Assembly: GCA_002403305.1 (NCBI GenBank)
Contig: DHHM01000020.1
Coordinates: 194,402 to 258,401 of the forward strand
Direction: 5' to 3'
Length of the DNA: 64,000 bases
From: Bacteroidales bacterium UBA4772
Lineage (GTDB): Bacteria; Bacteroidota; Bacteroidia; Bacteroidales; VadinHA17
The notes below the pieces were generated by a model. It did not search any database. It was not told where the DNA came from and worked only from the letters and a program-made list of their open reading frames with translations. How positions within the stretch are numbered: the stretch's first letter is position 1; each line of letters opens with the position of its first letter. The translations under genes and the position numbers were made by a program. Of this stretch, positions 25,403-33,262 are shown piece after piece.

Positions 25403-26565
25403 TTTTTCTTCAGTTTACGTATGTATTCAGTGGCAAGACTCCTGCTTCTCCTGTCAGTCTCATGATAAACCTCAAGTGAAGCCTCGCTCTCAAAATCTGT
25501 TTTTTCAAGCACATGTTCAACTGTGCCTGCTATATCAAAAAATCCAATCTCATTGTGAAGGAATGCGGCTACTGCCACTTCATTGGCGGCATTGAGGGCG
25601 CATGGCATATTGCCTCCTCTCCTCAGTGCGGTGCGTGCCAGCGGAAGGCAGCGAAAACGCTCAGGGTCGGGCTCTTCGAAGGTGAGTGAGCCGGTCTCTG
25701 TCAGCGACGGCCGCGGCAGGCCGGTCTGCACCCTCTCCGGGTATGTCAGCGCATAGATTATCGGCAGCCTCATGTCAGGCACACCCAGCTGTGCCTTGAC
25801 AGACCCGTCGCTGAATTGCACCAGTGAATGGATGATGGACTGGGGGTGTATGATCACCTCTATCTTCTCTTCGGGGGTGCCGAATAGCCAGTGTGCCTCT
25901 ATCACCTCCAGACCCTTGTTCATCATCGTGGCCGAGTCGATGGTTATCTTGCTGCCCATGCTCCAGTTGGGATGTCGCAGTGCCTCCAGCGGCGTCACCC
26001 TGGCCAGCCGGTGTGCCGGTGTGGTGCGGAAGGGTCCCCCTGAAGCCGTCAGTATGATTTTTTCAACCATGCCCTCCGGCTCCCCGTTAAGGCATTGCAT
26101 TATGGCCGAGTGCTCCGAATCTACCGGCAAGAGGCGGCTGCCCGTCTCTGCCGCAATGCTTGTTATCATCTCGCCGGCAACGACGAGCGTCTCCTTGTTT
26201 GCCAGGGCTATCTCCTTGCCGGCTGCCACTGCCGCGGCCGTGGGGCGCAGCCCGGCAAAACCCACCATGGCTGCAACGACAGTATCCACAGTGCCGGCCC
26301 TGACCGACTCCTCGATGGCATCCTGCCCGGCAAGAACCTCGATGCCCAGCCCCGAGAGCTCGTTGCTGAGCATTGCGTAAAAGGCTTCGTTGCCAATGAT
26401 AACCCTCGCCGGCCGGTGGAGCTTCGCCTGCTCTGCCAGCAGCGCAGCGTTGCTGCCTGCAGCGAGGGTGTCAACAGAGAAAAGGTCGGGATGGCGTGAG
26501 ACGATGCCGAGGGTCTGCGTGCCTATCGAGCCTGTTGAGCCGAGGATTGCCAGTCGTTTATGCAT
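25399..26565 (-). CDS. dxr: 1-deoxy-D-xylulose 5-phosphate reductoisomerase
   Basis: Dxr converts DXP to 2-C-methyl-D-erythritol 4-phosphate, the committed step of the non-mevalonate isoprenoid pathway. The 388 residues are typical. The NADPH-binding GSTGSIGTQTL loop is at residues 8-18. Metal ligands are in VDSEHSAI (Asp and Glu) and the Glu before HWLF. The substrate-binding loop NWSMGSKITIDSATMMNKGLE is recognisable near 205-225. It lies between the M23 peptidase gene (14-nt gap) and rseP (overlap) in one minus-strand transcript. Confidence 0.96.
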   Translation of the reverse strand: MHKRLAILGSTGSIGTQTLGIVSRHPDLFSVDTLAAGSNAALLAEQAKLHRPARVIIGNEAFYAMLSNELSGLGIEVLAGQDAIEESVRAGTVDTVVAAMVGFAGLRPTAAAVAAGKEIALANKETLVVAGEMITSIAAETGSRLLPVDSEHSAIMQCLNGEPEGMVEKIILTASGGPFRTTPAHRLARVTPLEALRHPNWSMGSKITIDSATMMNKGLEVIEAHWLFGTPEEKIEVIIHPQSIIHSLVQFSDGSVKAQLGVPDMRLPIIYALTYPERVQTGLPRPSLTETGSLTFEEPDPERFRCLPLARTALRRGGNMPCALNAANEVAVAAFLHNEIGFFDIAGTVEHVLEKTDFESEASLEVYHETDRRSRSLATEYIRKLKKK

Positions 26566-26579
26566 CCGTGCGCCTCCCG

Positions 26580-27443
26580 TCAGAAAAAGATATATTGTGT
26601 GGGGTCAAGCGGCTCACCGTTGTGCCACAGTTCAAAATGGAGATGAGGCCCTGAGGTGTACAGCTCACCGGAGTCACCTACTATTGAGATAGCCTCCCCG
26701 GCCCACACCTTGTCACCCATCTCCTTCAGGAGCCTCGCGTTGTGCTTGTAGACCGAGATTATGTTGTTGCTGTGCTGTATCATTATCACAAAGCCCGTCT
26801 CCATGGTCCAGCCCGTCATTATCACCGTCCCATCGAGAGTTGATGATACCACAGCCTTGGGTTGGGTAACTATGTCAGTGGCAAAGTGCCTTGTACGCAT
26901 GTCAAAGTTGCTGGAGACGATGCCCTTCACCGGCGGAAAGAAGTGGATGCTGGCCAGGCTGGTGCCCCGCTCCGGACCGTCGGCACGGGCAGAGAGACTG
27001 TACTGCTCCTCCTGCTCGATGCGGGCCCTGAAGATAGAGTCTTCAACCGACCGCCTGAAGACTATGTTGCTGTAGTCACGGCTGGTGTCACGCACCGCAA
27101 TATGTTCTATGGGCTGCCTGCCGGAAATGACAGCGTTGAGATCATAGAAATACTTGTCCCTGATCTCAAGCTCACGCTCCAGAGAGTCAAGCAATATGGC
27201 ATTCATGATAATGTTGCGTCGCAGGGTCACATCAGGATAGCCGGGGATAAACTCACGAAGGTTGGTGAAGGCTATCAGTGAGGTGTTAATGCCGATGACA
27301 AGAAGAAACAGCATGGCAGCAGCCAGAAGAGCATTGGACTTGGTCATGCGCAGACGCCAGACCTCCTCATATGTGGTGTCATTGAAAATGGCAAAACGGA
27401 ACCTGTCGCGCCACTTTGCTCTCCGTTTTTTGTTCTCGGCCAT
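26580..27443 (-). CDS. M23 family (LytM-like) metallopeptidase, membrane-anchored
   Basis: This predicted cell-wall endopeptidase has 287 residues. A basic cytoplasmic N-terminus (about 1-40) precedes a single membrane helix (about 48-70, ALLAAAMLFLLVIGI), then a helical periplasmic linker and the M23 domain (about 165-287). Zinc-site residues appear in RHFATDIV (HxxxD) and the terminal HLHFEL motif, so the site looks catalytically competent. I chose the ATG at 27443 because the upstream in-frame extension contains no homologous sequence and the -7 promoter box lies only about 25 nt ahead. It leads a transcript continuing into dxr and rseP. Confidence 0.88.
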   Translation of the reverse strand: MAENKKRRAKWRDRFRFAIFNDTTYEEVWRLRMTKSNALLAAAMLFLLVIGINTSLIAFTNLREFIPGYPDVTLRRNIIMNAILLDSLERELEIRDKYFYDLNAVISGRQPIEHIAVRDTSRDYSNIVFRRSVEDSIFRARIEQEEQYSLSARADGPERGTSLASIHFFPPVKGIVSSNFDMRTRHFATDIVTQPKAVVSSTLDGTVIMTGWTMETGFVIMIQHSNNIISVYKHNARLLKEMGDKVWAGEAISIVGDSGELYTSGPHLHFELWHNGEPLDPTQYIFF

Positions 27444-27464
27444 CGGTAAGTGCTTAAGAAGGGA

Positions 27465-27472
27465 CAAAGATA
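27465..27472 (-). promoter_or_regulatory. -7 box for the M23-dxr-rseP transcript
   Basis: TATCTTTG on the minus strand, 21 nt before the ATG at 27443. The -33 element is not conserved. Confidence 0.55.
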
Positions 27473-27516
27473 ATAATGAATGTGAAATATCAGGCAGTAG
27501 AGGGGCGAGTGTCAAT

Positions 27517-27537
27517 AAATGACCCGGTGGGTCATTT
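27517..27537 (-). terminator. Hairpin, probable terminator of the ggt transcript
   Basis: AAATGACCC and GGGTCATTT form a perfect 9-bp stem with a 3-nt loop, followed on the minus strand by ATTTATT. It lies between the 3' end of the gamma-glutamyltransferase gene and the M23 promoter. It could alternatively be an operator. Confidence 0.5.
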
Positions 27538-27571
27538 TAGAGAGCAGCCTGATTGAAGGGGAGGCTGGAGG

Positions 27572-27659
27572 AATTTTCGATTTCAGATTTTCGATTGTCG
27601 ATTTATTCAAAATTCGCAAATCGCAAATCGCAAATCGCAAATCGCAAATCGCAAATCCT
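27572..27659. repeat. CGCAAAT x6 tandem repeat with inverted GATTTTCG arm
   Basis: Six perfect copies of the 7-mer CGCAAAT occupy 27615-27656. They are preceded at 27572-27603 by GATTTTCGATTT-type sequence that is roughly complementary. The unit is the same family as the repeat after infB at 11763-11884. Confidence 0.85.
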
Positions 27660-27688
27660 TTGGACTTTACAGACTTTCGACTGATTTT

Positions 27689-29554
27689 CTACCAGCCTAT
27701 CCCGTAATCCTCACCGTAGTTGCTTGACCCGCCCCAGAAGGTTCCGTGGTCAAAGTCGAAGCCGATGGCATTCACCGGTCCCGAGGTGCGCTCCTGGAAT
27801 GAGAGCCGGTAACCCATCGAGGCCAGCTCCTTCCGCATCCATGACGGCGTCTGGCTGTTGAGTACCAACCCCCCTGCGACCATCTGATGGTCACCGAAGC
27901 TCGAATACATCTGCTGCGTCTTGAACGACGGTGCCTCGCATGCCTCCTGCACCGTCATCCCGAACTCGGCAACGTTAAGGAAGAATTGCAACAGCAGCTG
28001 ATCCTGCTCATCACCGCCCTGTTTGGCAAAGGCGAGCCACGGTTTGCCATCTTTCATCGCCAGTGAGGGCGTCAGCGTCACCCGCGGCCTCTTGCCGGGC
28101 TCGACAACGTTATAGGGGTTCTCCTTTTCATCCACCACGAAGCTCTGCATCCGCTGGCTCATGCCTACGCCCGTGTTGCCGGCTATGCATGCCGGAATCC
28201 AGCCGCCGCTGGGGGTGACAGAGACCACCCATCCCTCCCTGTCGGCGGCCTCTATGGAGGTGGTGCCCGACTGGAACGAGCCCAGAAACCGCTCATACTC
28301 CTGCGGATCATCAGACGGATAGATGTTACGTGCTGACGCCTGCCATGCGTTCAGGAGGGTGACGAACGGGTTGACTTTTCCCTCAAAGGGATAGGGGTCA
28401 CCGGGAGTGACAGCAGGGTCATTGCGGTCAGAGTCTATCAGCTTGCTCCGCTCCCTGGCATACTCCTTAGACAGCAGCCCCTGCATCGGCTCCTCAGGCG
28501 GATAGGCCGGGTCACCGTAGTAGAAATCCCTGTCGGCATAAGCCAGATTCATCGCCTGGTAGAGGGTATGGATATACCTTACGGAGTTGTAACCCATCTC
28601 CTGCAGGTCGAAGTTTTCAAGTATGTTAAGTGTCTGCAGCATCACCGGTCCCTGTGTCCACTGCTGCAGCTTATAGACCTCGATGCCCCTGTATGTGGTC
28701 ATCAGCGGTTCTTCTATCTTCACCTGCCACTTCGCCAGGTCCTCTGCGGTGATCAGTCCCCCCTGCTCCTGGCATCCCCTGGCGAACTCAGCACCTATGT
28801 CGCCCCTGTAAAAGCGGTCATAGGCGGCATAGATAGCCTCTTTTCTCGATTTTCTCTTCTTCAGTGCCTGCTGTTCGGTCTCCACCAGCCTGGTCAGGGT
28901 GGCAAGCAGATCCTGCTGCACAAATATCTCACCTGCCGACGGTGCCTCGCGCTCCTCACCGGCATGAGGCAGAAACACCTTTGCAGAGTAGGGCCACTCT
29001 CTGATACGTCGCTTGTTTCTTTCAATGGAGTTGGCTGTCTGCGCCTCAATGGGGTATCCTTCGGCCATCTGCATCGCCGGAGCCAGTACCTCCTTCAGGC
29101 TCATGGTGCCGTACTCGGCAAGCATGGTCATCAGTCCCCCGGGTGTGCCGGGCGTCACCGCCGCCAGCGGACCGTACTCGGGCGGATATTTCATATCCCT
29201 GTTGCGGAAGAACTCTGCAGTGGCCCCCGTGGGAGCCACGCCCAGTGCATTGATGGCAATGACCTTACCGGTGTTGGGATTGTAGATGAGCGCCTGGGTC
29301 TCACCGCCCCAGCTGAGGACATCCCACATGGTGCAGGTGGCGGCAAGCATGGCGCATGCCGCATCAACGGCGTTGCCGCCGCGGTCAAAGATCATGGCCC
29401 CGGCAGTGGCCGCCAGGGGTTTGCCAGTGACAGCCATCCAGTGCCTGCCGTGCAACGGCGGCTTCTGTGTGGTCACGGGGAATGTGTTGAACGACTGGGC
29501 ATGTGACATAATAAACAGGCTTAACATGCTGATCAGGATAACCGTCTTCTTCAT
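27689..29554 (-). CDS. Gamma-glutamyltransferase family protein, secreted
   Basis: This N-terminal-nucleophile hydrolase family member of 621 residues has a signal peptide (MKKTVILISMLSLFIMSHAQ). Gamma-glutamyltransferases cleave or transfer gamma-glutamyl groups, for example from glutathione, in the periplasm and self-process at a conserved Thr. The block SGTTSIEAADREGWVVSVT contains the candidate nucleophile Thr (second Thr), but the usual GTTH reads GTTS here. The early GGNAVDAA motif is intact. The substrate may therefore differ from glutathione. It follows the M49-like peptidase gene by 28 nt, so both may act in peptide use. Confidence 0.85.
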   Translation of the reverse strand: MKKTVILISMLSLFIMSHAQSFNTFPVTTQKPPLHGRHWMAVTGKPLAATAGAMIFDRGGNAVDAACAMLAATCTMWDVLSWGGETQALIYNPNTGKVIAINALGVAPTGATAEFFRNRDMKYPPEYGPLAAVTPGTPGGLMTMLAEYGTMSLKEVLAPAMQMAEGYPIEAQTANSIERNKRRIREWPYSAKVFLPHAGEEREAPSAGEIFVQQDLLATLTRLVETEQQALKKRKSRKEAIYAAYDRFYRGDIGAEFARGCQEQGGLITAEDLAKWQVKIEEPLMTTYRGIEVYKLQQWTQGPVMLQTLNILENFDLQEMGYNSVRYIHTLYQAMNLAYADRDFYYGDPAYPPEEPMQGLLSKEYARERSKLIDSDRNDPAVTPGDPYPFEGKVNPFVTLLNAWQASARNIYPSDDPQEYERFLGSFQSGTTSIEAADREGWVVSVTPSGGWIPACIAGNTGVGMSQRMQSFVVDEKENPYNVVEPGKRPRVTLTPSLAMKDGKPWLAFAKQGGDEQDQLLLQFFLNVAEFGMTVQEACEAPSFKTQQMYSSFGDHQMVAGGLVLNSQTPSWMRKELASMGYRLSFQERTSGPVNAIGFDFDHGTFWGGSSNYGEDYGIGW

Positions 29555-29582
29555 AACTCAAATTATTGACTTGGCGATTTGC

Positions 29583-31214
29583 TTATAGTCCCAGGACCTC
29601 CTTGCCCTGCCTGAAGACGATGTCGACGGGTATGCCGGCAGCATTGACCCTGTCAAGAGCCGCGCGAAGGTCTTCGGTCATCACCCCGTCACCCTCAACC
29701 CACGCTTTGGCTGCCTCATAGTCGCCGTCGCCCTGGACCGTGAGTATCTTTTCAACCAGTGACACCACCGCAGCCTTCATCTCGTCGAGGTTGACCTTGT
29801 AGTACCCGTTTTCCTGTAAGATAAATGCTCCGTTATCGGCAAAATACTTCATGCTGAGCATGTTGGCTTTGCCGTGTGCACTGGAGGCGCCGAAACGGCT
29901 GGAGCGGAAGATGCCGGCAAAGAAGGTAACATAGTTATTCATCACCTCGCCGCTGGTGATCTCACCCATCTCATACAGCTTCGTGACAAGATAAAGCCCC
30001 ATGATGTCGGCCTTGGCCTCCTCAAGTGCCGAATACTGCTCCTTCAGCGTCTCCCTGACCGGTCCGCTGCCATTGATGGTGTTCTTGACACCCATGCCGT
30101 GTGACACCTCATGAAAGGTGGTGTTTTCAAAGAAGGCATCGAAGGTGATGTGCTGACGCTGGCTCTCGTCTATCAACATCTCAGCGATGGGCATCAGTAT
30201 GTTGTCAAACTTGGCCCTCATCGAGTTCTTCAGCTGTAGCTTGCGGCTGCCGACGGCAAGGTGTATCTCCGGATCGTTGGGCAGGTTGATGGCTATGGTC
30301 TTGCTGCCGGCATTGCAGTCGCCTGCATAGTAGATGGCATCGTAAACATTCATGTCGGCATCGGTGCCCGGCTTCTCAGCCTTGTATTCTGCTGCAACCG
30401 GGAGGCCTGCCTGCAGGTCGGGAAGCATGGCATTATACTTCGCCAGGCGGGCACTCCACTCAGGGTCCTTGACAAGAACGAAGGCCTCATGGGCAGCCTT
30501 GTAACCGAAGAGTGCATCTTCATAATTCTCTATGGGCCCCACAACAAAGTCGATGTTCGAGTTCTTCATCTCCATCCAGGCAAAATCGCTGGGCTGGTAT
30601 TCATTGCTGAGCAGCGCTTCGGCCCTCATGGTCAGGTACTTCTTCAGACCCTCATCCTCAGCCAGCCCGGCTGCCCTGTGCATGAGTCCGGCAGCCTTTG
30701 AGTGCTCCTCCTGGAATGCCTCGGAATAGGGGACCGCCATGAGCTTACCCTCCGCATCACGCCTGATAATGGTATAGAGGCTTGTCCTGGCGGGGTCATC
30801 CCACGCCTCGAACTCCTCAACGGTCATATCTTCCGGGTAGAACTGAGCCCCGGCAGGCTTCTCACCGAACCCGGAAAGAAACGGTGCATTGCCGTTCAGC
30901 CTGTCCCACGGACCGTAGTGTATCTTAACATATTCCTTTGCATATTCATTTTCGATACCGGCAAATAGCTCCTCCCTGTCGCCATAGGCCTCCTTCCAGT
31001 AGATGTCATCCATTATGGCGGCAACATCGGTAAGTATGCCGATTATCTCCCTCTCCTGGCTGGTGAGCCAGCCCAGGTCGGTGGTCAGGGTCACCTCTTT
31101 GAACTTTGCAAGGTTAGCTTTCATCTCTTCTGTTAGTTTTTTCTCCTCGGAATTGCATCCTGCCAATAATACTGACAGCATAATCATGAATGTGTAAATG
31201 ATCCGTGCCTTCAT
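29583..31214 (-). CDS. M49-like (dipeptidyl-peptidase III-related) zinc peptidase lipoprotein
   Basis: This predicted lipoprotein of 543 residues has the signal peptide lipobox LLAGC (lipidated Cys about residue 20). The zinc site is FHEVSHGMG with a downstream EEAKADIMGLYLV, matching the HExxx(H)...EExxAD layout of peptidase family M49. The canonical M49 hexapeptide is HExxGH. Here the spacing reads HExxH, as in a divergent branch of M49-like proteins, so dipeptidyl-peptidase activity is inferred, not shown. The gene pairs with the gamma-glutamyltransferase downstream. It is alone at its 5' end, with a 190-nt gap to the next gene in which I see only weak promoter-like sequence. Confidence 0.78.
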   Translation of the reverse strand: MKARIIYTFMIMLSVLLAGCNSEEKKLTEEMKANLAKFKEVTLTTDLGWLTSQEREIIGILTDVAAIMDDIYWKEAYGDREELFAGIENEYAKEYVKIHYGPWDRLNGNAPFLSGFGEKPAGAQFYPEDMTVEEFEAWDDPARTSLYTIIRRDAEGKLMAVPYSEAFQEEHSKAAGLMHRAAGLAEDEGLKKYLTMRAEALLSNEYQPSDFAWMEMKNSNIDFVVGPIENYEDALFGYKAAHEAFVLVKDPEWSARLAKYNAMLPDLQAGLPVAAEYKAEKPGTDADMNVYDAIYYAGDCNAGSKTIAINLPNDPEIHLAVGSRKLQLKNSMRAKFDNILMPIAEMLIDESQRQHITFDAFFENTTFHEVSHGMGVKNTINGSGPVRETLKEQYSALEEAKADIMGLYLVTKLYEMGEITSGEVMNNYVTFFAGIFRSSRFGASSAHGKANMLSMKYFADNGAFILQENGYYKVNLDEMKAAVVSLVEKILTVQGDGDYEAAKAWVEGDGVMTEDLRAALDRVNAAGIPVDIVFRQGKEVLGL

Positions 31215-31405
31215 GGGAATTATGTTTGGTTATTTTGAAAGCAATGTAAGAAAATGTTGCAAGATTTGAGCCGGACAGAGAGATAAAATCCGGTCAGGGA
31301 GCGAGCCGTGAAGAGAAAAAGATCCGCAGGTCGGGAAAATCAGGATTAGCTCTGAACCACCGGAGAGAGAAGTGTTACAGGGCAAACTGTACAGTAATCA
31401 ACTGC

Positions 31406-31843
31406 TTATGCGGTCTGGTATTTGCCCAGGCCGACTGTCTCCTCAAAGGCACTAACAAACCTCAGGAAGGTGGTTGTATAATCACTCTGCCCGAAATTAC
31501 CGCAACTGTTCGCCGGAGCATCAGAGTATTTTTTGAAGGCGGAGTCATCACATGAACTGGTTTCTTCCTGCCCGGCCAGATCAACGCATTCATCATTGAT
31601 GCGGTTATAAAAATGCCAGCTCCTCCCGTTGCGTTTTCTCAGGATTTCGCCTCCAAAGATATCATTGATCAAAACAGATATCTCAACATCACGGTTTTTA
31701 AACGGCAGACCAGTTCTCCATGAAGGTCTTGCCCCTGATGGCAATGCACGTCTCAATGCATCCTTTACAACAGTCCAGTCAAATGAGCCGGACCTGTAGT
31801 GTTCTTCAGCTTTCATATACTTGTCCTTTATTATTCTTATCAT
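31406..31843 (-). CDS. YunG-like small protein of unknown function
   Basis: This 145-residue soluble protein resembles the YunG family in its core: a central VLINDIFGGEIL strand-helix and the WHFYNRINDECVDLA block correspond to the family's query-and-peptide-like fold. The function of YunG is not known. An alternative start at Met10 (31816) is possible. It has no signal peptide or membrane segment. It lies at the edge of the stress island, upstream of the M49 gene and on the same strand, but separated by 190 nt. Confidence 0.6.
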   Translation of the reverse strand: MIRIIKDKYMKAEEHYRSGSFDWTVVKDALRRALPSGARPSWRTGLPFKNRDVEISVLINDIFGGEILRKRNGRSWHFYNRINDECVDLAGQEETSSCDDSAFKKYSDAPANSCGNFGQSDYTTTFLRFVSAFEETVGLGKYQTA

Positions 31844-31895
31844 GTATTACTGCACTCCTGCCGGCCATATAGACAACCCTTACGCGCTTCCATGA

Positions 31896-32300
31896 CTAAA
31901 ACCTGTCAGTTGTCAGGATCACCATGGGACCCGGATATCGTGCATTATCCTGTTCTTCGGCTGTAATAAATATCTTAACCGGCCTGAAGGAACTTAGCGT
32001 CTCAAAAGATACATTAAGCGAATTCGATGTACTTATCCGCCCTATATTTATTGCTGCCTCTCTTGCTGTAACCATCCAGACCACATAGGTCAGGTTTGAA
32101 GGATCCAGTCTGTCGGCTCCGGCAAAATTCTTTAGTTCCAGCTTAATTTTATAGTTCTCGGACTTATCTCTGGATACTTCTACATAACCTTCAGCTGCCG
32201 GCAGAACGGATGACTGAAGAAAAAATGTCTTTTTGGAACAGGATGTGAACCAGAAAGCAATCAGAATTAACAGACTGAGTGTAAAGATTTTCGTTTTCAT
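31896..32300 (-). CDS. Small lipoprotein of the shared 65-bp-promoter regulon
   Basis: This predicted lipoprotein has 134 residues. A signal peptide ends in the lipobox FTSC (Cys about residue 21). The rest is a single beta-rich domain (KIKLELKNF, YVVWMVTAREAAINIG, PVKIFITAEEQ) reminiscent of the anti-sigma or Ig-like accessory lipoproteins common in this phylum. I cannot assign a family. The start at 32300 is chosen because the signal sequence begins there, and the promoter box at 32368-32375 would put the mRNA start near 32362. It carries one of the six conserved promoters. Confidence 0.7.
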   Translation of the reverse strand: MKTKIFTLSLLILIAFWFTSCSKKTFFLQSSVLPAAEGYVEVSRDKSENYKIKLELKNFAGADRLDPSNLTYVVWMVTAREAAINIGRISTSNSLNVSFETLSSFRPVKIFITAEEQDNARYPGPMVILTTDRF

Positions 32301-32367
32301 ATTATCGTTATTTATGTGAAAGTATAAAGTCAATCAGTATCATATTGCCAATTGATTTTGTACCAGT

Positions 32368-32432
32368 CAAAGTTTCATTTTTTCATCTACAGAACCATTA
32401 CACAATTCCGGCAAAGAATTATATAATTCACA
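32368..32432 (-). promoter_or_regulatory. Conserved 65-bp promoter, site 1 (lipoprotein 31896-32300)
   Basis: Minus strand: TGTGAATTATATAA, 15 nt, GTGTAATG, 20 nt, AAACTTTG. Spacing is identical to the five other copies in the island. The last element sits at the position of the -7 box. Confidence 0.7.
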
Positions 32433-32456
32433 CACCGGGAAAGAGGACAACTCCCA

Positions 32457-32645
32457 CGTCAGAAAAGGGTGGAAAACCCGTGCAAGAAGGTAGGAGGAGG
32501 CCGTGTCAGTTAAGAGAAAAAGACCGTGCTAAAAATCAGGTAAAAAACCGCGTCAGAAAAGAGGAGAAAACGGGAGCTAAAAGTCAGGAGAGACTCTCGG
32601 CAGAAAAGAGGAGAAACCCCGGGCTGAAGACCAGGAACCCCATGT
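32457..32645 (+). repeat. Four degenerate copies of a ~47-bp repeat
   Basis: Copies start near 32457, 32503, 32551 and 32598, each around a core like CGTCAGAAAAGAGGAGAAAA followed by a GGGCT...CAGGA stretch. The last two are the most alike. The repeat fills most of the 410-nt gap between the lipoprotein and the PAS gene. A reading frame across it (32345-32701) is a low-complexity Lys/Arg-rich translation with no start context and is probably not a gene. Confidence 0.6.
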
Positions 32646-32710
32646 TGACCGGTGGTAGCAAAATCTTAGCCATCCGGCATGGTAAGCCGGAGGCCGGATA
32701 ATGGAGATAA

Positions 32711-33262
32711 TCATTTTTTAAATCCGGAGATATCGACTACAGAAAGGAGGCATTGCCGGTCATCCCCCGTGACAACTCCTTCGACATATACATGACAGGG
32801 AGTCCTGCCATTGTATCCGAGCACTAACTCACATGACTCCTTCGCAGTGCTTGTATAGACTTTCCTGAAGAACTTATTGAATACCGGCTTGGACGATTCG
32901 GCAATGAACAGCTTAAAGTTACTGTCAAGAAGGCTGAAACGCTTCTCGCCCAAAATCTCGGCGCCGGTGAAATTGAGATCCGCGATGCTGCCGTCACTCT
33001 CCAGGATAAAGTAGCCCATGGGTGCAAAATCATACAGCATCGTATAACGCCTGAGGGCCTCTTCGGCAATAGCATTTGCCTGCCTCAGCTCCTCGTTCTG
33101 CATCTCCAGTTCTATCTGATGAACCTGAAGTTCATGGAGAAGCTTTTTCGCATCAGCTTCCTGAATCTCTGAAGGTATTTTCTTGCGTTTCTGCTTCAGC
33201 TTCTCTTCAGCCTTTATCCGGAGTAACTGACTTTCTGTAAGATTCTGCTCCTTCTTATTCAT
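32711..33262 (-). CDS. Single-PAS-domain signalling protein
   Basis: This 183-residue protein has a charged N-terminal coiled coil (about 1-75, with ELQVHQIELEMQNEELRQAN, a linker typical of PAS sensor proteins) and one PAS domain (about 80-183, with YDFAPMGYFILESDGSIADLN). It has no kinase, cyclase or regulator output domain. Its 5' end overlaps the CheB-CheR-PAS gene by 8 nt, so the two are translationally coupled and probably interact through their coiled coils or PAS domains. Confidence 0.82.
   Translation of the reverse strand: MNKKEQNLTESQLLRIKAEEKLKQKRKKIPSEIQEADAKKLLHELQVHQIELEMQNEELRQANAIAEEALRRYTMLYDFAPMGYFILESDGSIADLNFTGAEILGEKRFSLLDSNFKLFIAESSKPVFNKFFRKVYTSTAKESCELVLGYNGRTPCHVYVEGVVTGDDRQCLLSVVDISGFKK

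Noticed and set aside
32345..32701. 118-codon Lys/Arg-rich plus-strand frame
   Set aside because: It translates degenerate tandem repeats and promoter site 1, and has no family resemblance or start signal.
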